A stretch of DNA of 20,894 nt from positions 111,277-132,170 of the forward strand of contig NW_023365881.1 of the NCBI RefSeq assembly GCF_000003815.2, read 5' to 3'. Shown here in pieces: positions 17,800 through 20,894 of the stretch. Below the pieces are notes generated by a model, which saw only the letters and a list, made by a program, of their open reading frames with translations, was not told where the DNA came from and searched no databases. Within the stretch, counting starts at the first letter, position 1; each line of letters begins with the position of its first letter. This DNA is from Branchiostoma floridae. Lineage: Eukaryota; Chordata; Leptocardii; Amphioxiformes; Branchiostomatidae. The translations under genes and the position numbers were made by a program.

Positions 17800-18816
17800 C
17801 ATGAACATATGAAAACTTTGGGACTGCAATCGTCTACTCAGCAGATTAGATCCACCTAACTCGTACTGATAGTGATATGCCACCTACATGTATATGCATG
17901 TACAAGTTTGTAAAATCCTACCTAAAAGGACTTGGAGGTCAAGGGACTAGGTAGGTAGGTAGGTAAAAGGGCCCGGTAAAAGGACATACGTAGTACATGA
18001 GCAGTTAAAAAAAATGGTATCAGTCAAAAGAACTTCAGAATCTATTTCTTCGTATATATTTGGGGTGAAACACACAAAGCGCAAAAAATTCAGTGCGCCA
18101 ATCAAAAACCTTTCACAAAAATGCCTTTATTGTGAGATTGAAGTGGTCAGAAAGGATACCAGACTAAACTTAAGTACTGTATGGTATAATTCTGAAACCA
18201 AAGTATGGTATATTGAACAACATATTCATTTCATTCAACAACATTCAACAATATATTCATTTCATACAACATATTATTCATATTTGTTCCTAAACACCTT
18301 CTTTGACTTAATCAGTTAATGGAACTGACTTTGTTATTGTACTACATAAGTATCTGTTTCATAATATGTTGCAATTTACAACAGTTTGCTAATTTCTCAG
18401 CTACTTTGGACAGCTGAAAGTTGATGCATCGAATTCGGATGTCATCCATATAATCAAATCAACAGACATGTACATATAGCCTGAGTGCATGTATACATAC
18501 CCAGTATTTCGAGCCCAGGGATTATCTTATGATTTATCATAATAATCATATTGACCCTAACTCTGGCTTTCCACGTTTTTCTGCAAAGTTGAGTTTCAGC
18601 TGTGAAACAGTGTCAAAAGTTAATGTCCCTGCATAGACTATGGAAATTAGTGACCAGTCAGTTGGTAGTGGGGGAGTCATTTATCATAAGGGTATTTGAA
18701 TGAACTAGCTAGGGATGTGTAACTACATGTAGATGTACTATCAGGTACTGGTACAGTAATCAGTTACAGAGGTTTAGGTACAAGTCCAGAGCTGGATGGA
18801 ATCCGTGTAAGATTGA
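17800..18816. other. AT-rich sequence with small repeats
   Basis: Contains an (AGGT)n tract at about 17946-17965 and a 31-bp imperfect duplication around 18222-18275 (atattcatttca at 18222 and 18253). A 101-codon open frame at 18014-18319 has low-complexity content at its end and no recognised domain. Confidence 0.45.
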
Positions 18817-19116
18817 NNNNNNNNNNNNNNNNNNNNNNNNNNNNNNNNNNNNNNNNNNNNNNNNNNNNNNNNNNNNNNNNNNNNNNNNNNNNNNNNNNNN
18901 NNNNNNNNNNNNNNNNNNNNNNNNNNNNNNNNNNNNNNNNNNNNNNNNNNNNNNNNNNNNNNNNNNNNNNNNNNNNNNNNNNNNNNNNNNNNNNNNNNNN
19001 NNNNNNNNNNNNNNNNNNNNNNNNNNNNNNNNNNNNNNNNNNNNNNNNNNNNNNNNNNNNNNNNNNNNNNNNNNNNNNNNNNNNNNNNNNNNNNNNNNNN
19101 NNNNNNNNNNNNNNNN
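18817..19116. other. Assembly gap (300 N)
   Basis: Run of 300 N. Confidence 0.99.
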
Positions 19117-19349
19117 GTATATAGCAAGATCAATAACTGATACATTTGTTGTATAGGGGAAGAAAGGAGTTTCAAGGGTGTGGGCATGGGGAACTGACAT
19201 GAATATCACAACTGAGTTAGACAATAAGCATACCTCCAATGGAGTTTCTGGCTTGTTCTCATTATATATAGCGATTTTAGGTTTGAAATTGCCTGATTTG
19301 GGTGACAGGTAGGAACCACCTTACACAGTGTACGAAAGCAATGAGTGAG

Positions 19350-19379
19350 CCAAGGAGGTAAAAAAAAAACCCTCCTTGG
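19350..19379. repeat. Perfect 9-bp inverted repeat around an A-tract
   Basis: The arms ccaaggagg (19350-19358) and cctccttgg (19371-19379) flank a 12-base spacer containing nine or more A. It may be the end of a retroelement on the minus strand or a simple hairpin. Confidence 0.7.
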
Positions 19380-19644
19380 TGCCATCTGAGTGACATCATC
19401 TGTCAGGGCCTCAGCCAATCTGGCTTTATAATATATACCTGCCAAACTATTAGTATTAGAACTTCTGTGTTAGACTAGATTTGTGATACTTTTATGTATA
19501 TACATGTTTTGACTTGTTGTGACCTGTACCTAGCTCGGTTGGGCAAAACTGTACAATATAGGTCTTCATTCGTTCATTCATTAAAAATCCTGGGAAGTGA
19601 AATGTCACATTTTTGGCTGATATCTCAATACTTCATATCAGTGG

Positions 19645-19716
19645 CCTTTTTTTCCCCATGGCTATAAATTTTTTTCCCCCATGGCTATAAATTTTTTTTC
19701 CCCATGGCTACAAATT
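19645..19716. repeat. Three-copy 23-bp tandem repeat
   Basis: The unit catggctataaatttttttccc has its CATG at 19657, 19680 and 19703, period 23. Copies differ mostly in T/C run length and one tata/taca change. Confidence 0.9.
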
Positions 19717-20253
19717 CCAAGCCATCAATAATAGAGATGTGGTGAATCATAAAACACAATAGGTGATGTGGACAATGAAGAAAGCAACTTGGTGTTGCCT
19801 ATAACTGTCTCCATATCGAAGTCATAAATCCTGGCAACAGCATTTTGTATATTGTTTAAGTGAGAACAGGATTCCTATCAATTATCATTTCAACAAACTT
19901 AGCATTTGAAGTAAACTATCATAATAACAGTCACAGATTTGCTCAAGGATTAAGCAGACAATTAAAGTTTAAACATCAATATTACAATGTATGCAAGTAG
20001 CACATCTGTGTTTCATGATTTCATCACTATGAGAGGAGGGCATATTTTGCTTCCTGTATCGTATATGCAAGCGAGGAGGTTATAAATTCAATGATGCAAG
20101 TATATGATATATATATATATATATATATAACACCACAATCAAAGGATGTCCTGTGATGTTCACTGCATCATCCTAGGTTAACCTTCCTAATCTCAAACAA
20201 ACTTAGCTTTTGATATACTGACTGGTTTGAATGCACTTTTCCACAAGGCAATA
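19717..20253. other. AT-rich sequence without a supportable gene
   Basis: Contains a (TA)n microsatellite at about 20107-20129 and nothing else recognised. Confidence 0.4.
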
Positions 20254-20264
20254 TTAGTGAGCTA

Positions 20265-20663
20265 TTATAAGGGGTGGGTACCGAGGTCCGGTTCAGGTCC
20301 AGAGGATCAGGTCCTGGTCTGGACATGAACCTGGACCTGATTCAGTATGTCGAAACTTGTGAATGGACAATACTCAAAACAACGGTCCATATTTCGCTAC
20401 AAAGAAATCTGTTTTGTGGAGTGTTTGATTCCCACTGGCTTTTTAAAATCCTACAAGGCTAACTGCCTCTGTACGACTGACTGTAAAACTGACTATAGGC
20501 TCTATTCTACTTCGCTCTTGTTATTTTCATTGACCGGTAGGCCCCAAAACGTGTAAATGCCTGTTCATTTTCCAATAGGTCCAACAACCGGTCCACCAAT
20601 TTTTTTCAGGTTCGTTTTTTTCTGGACCGGTCCATTAACATTAAGAAAAACCGGTACCCACCC
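20265..20663. mobile_element. Non-autonomous DNA transposon (about 400 bp) with GGGTGGGTACCG ends
   Basis: The left end taaggggtgggtaccg (from 20268) and the right end cggtacccaccctta (20652-20666) are inverted repeats. The direct repeat ttagtgagcta flanks the element at 20254-20264 and 20664-20674 and looks like a target-site duplication, partly overlapping the right terminal repeat. The inside is rich in ggtcc/ggacc inverted motifs. An AGGGGTGGG-type terminus is reminiscent of hAT elements, but the apparent duplication is longer than the 8 bp usual for them, so the superfamily is uncertain. Short open frames inside (20274-20556) are not transposase. Confidence 0.72.
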
Positions 20664-20756
20664 TTAGTGAGCTACTTAAAGAAACAGTTAGACAGTCAAC
20701 TCTTTTGTGTAATGTAATTAGATGCTTTAGGTTGAACACAGATAACAGCCTGGCAT

Positions 20757-20894
20757 TTTGGATTCCTTCATCAAGAACTGATTACCACCGATATTCTTTT
20801 TACATCAAACATCACGCGATTGGAATGCCCTCCCGGAATATATAGTCCACGCCAAAAACTGGGAGGCATATAAGAATGCCCTCCATACCAGTCA
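20757..20894 (+). pseudogene. C-terminal end of a non-LTR retrotransposon ORF2, frameshifted, runs off the window
   Basis: One plus-strand frame reads IPSSRTDYHRYSFYIK from 20762. After a frame change near 20805-20815, a second frame reads RDWNALPEYIVHAKNWEAYK and NALHTS to the window end. RTDxxxYSFFxRTIRDWNxLP followed by a helix ending near AFK is the typical C-terminal tail after the reverse transcriptase in CR1/Jockey-like LINEs (family knowledge, not a search). Catalytic reverse transcriptase motifs are not in the window. Because the tail lies so close to the upstream transposon and is frameshifted, it is a dead fragment. Confidence 0.62.

Noticed and set aside
18014-18319. Plus-strand open frame of 101 codons
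   Set aside because: Its last third is a low-complexity duplicated segment. There is no recognised domain, and AT-rich DNA of this length yields such frames by chance.

Overview
The window looks like draft-assembly DNA from a cephalochordate (amphioxus, Branchiostoma-like). The main evidence is a minus-strand C2H2 zinc-finger array whose fingers alternate between a YKCDQCDYSA type and a YMCGECGxRT type, the style of the large lineage-specific zinc-finger expansion I know from amphioxus. Intron-rich gene structure, (TTAGGG)n-related motifs, tRNA-derived SINE and MITE-type elements and six runs of N (5842-5941, 11394-11579, 13082-13650, 15896-16186, 17700-17799, 18817-19116) fit an animal genome scaffold. 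The species call is inference. There are no bacterial genes, CRISPR arrays or operons.

Layout. 1-1,900: 3' part of a minus-strand zinc-finger gene, followed by a decayed extra finger and duplicated 3' sequence. 2,330-3,420: a ~115-bp minisatellite. 3,600-10,808: a plus-strand, multi-exon gene that I do not recognise. It starts at an AANATGGCGGC-type start element (ATG at 3856), has a phase-matched second exon (4541-4767), several candidate internal exons and a clear terminal exon (10692-10808). Its introns carry a tRNA-derived SINE (5703), an inverted-repeat element (8939-9398), and a 50-bp tandem array (about 9520-10570) full of splice-donor-like motifs that is split by a 234-bp MITE with a TA target duplication (9844-10077). 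A likely 3' UTR with AATAAA lies before the gap at 11394.

11,790-12,975: a six-unit ~200-bp satellite in which each unit holds telomere-like CCCTAA and TTAGGG motifs in opposite orientations. 13,651-14,397: probable 3' tail of a non-LTR retrotransposon or SINE ending in a hairpin and (TAA)n. 14,400-20,250: AT-rich sequence without a supportable gene, holding microsatellites, a fold-back structure (17045-17233) and small tandem repeats. 20,265-20,663: a DNA-transposon-like MITE flanked by direct repeats. 20,757-end: the frameshifted C-terminal end of a non-LTR retrotransposon polyprotein.

The zinc-finger gene (minus) and the unknown gene (plus) would be transcribed away from each other, with the 115-bp array between them. 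I see no evidence that they work together. The more unusual signals are structural: the array of splice-donor motifs inside an intron, the transposon inserted into that array, and the inverted telomere-like satellite.
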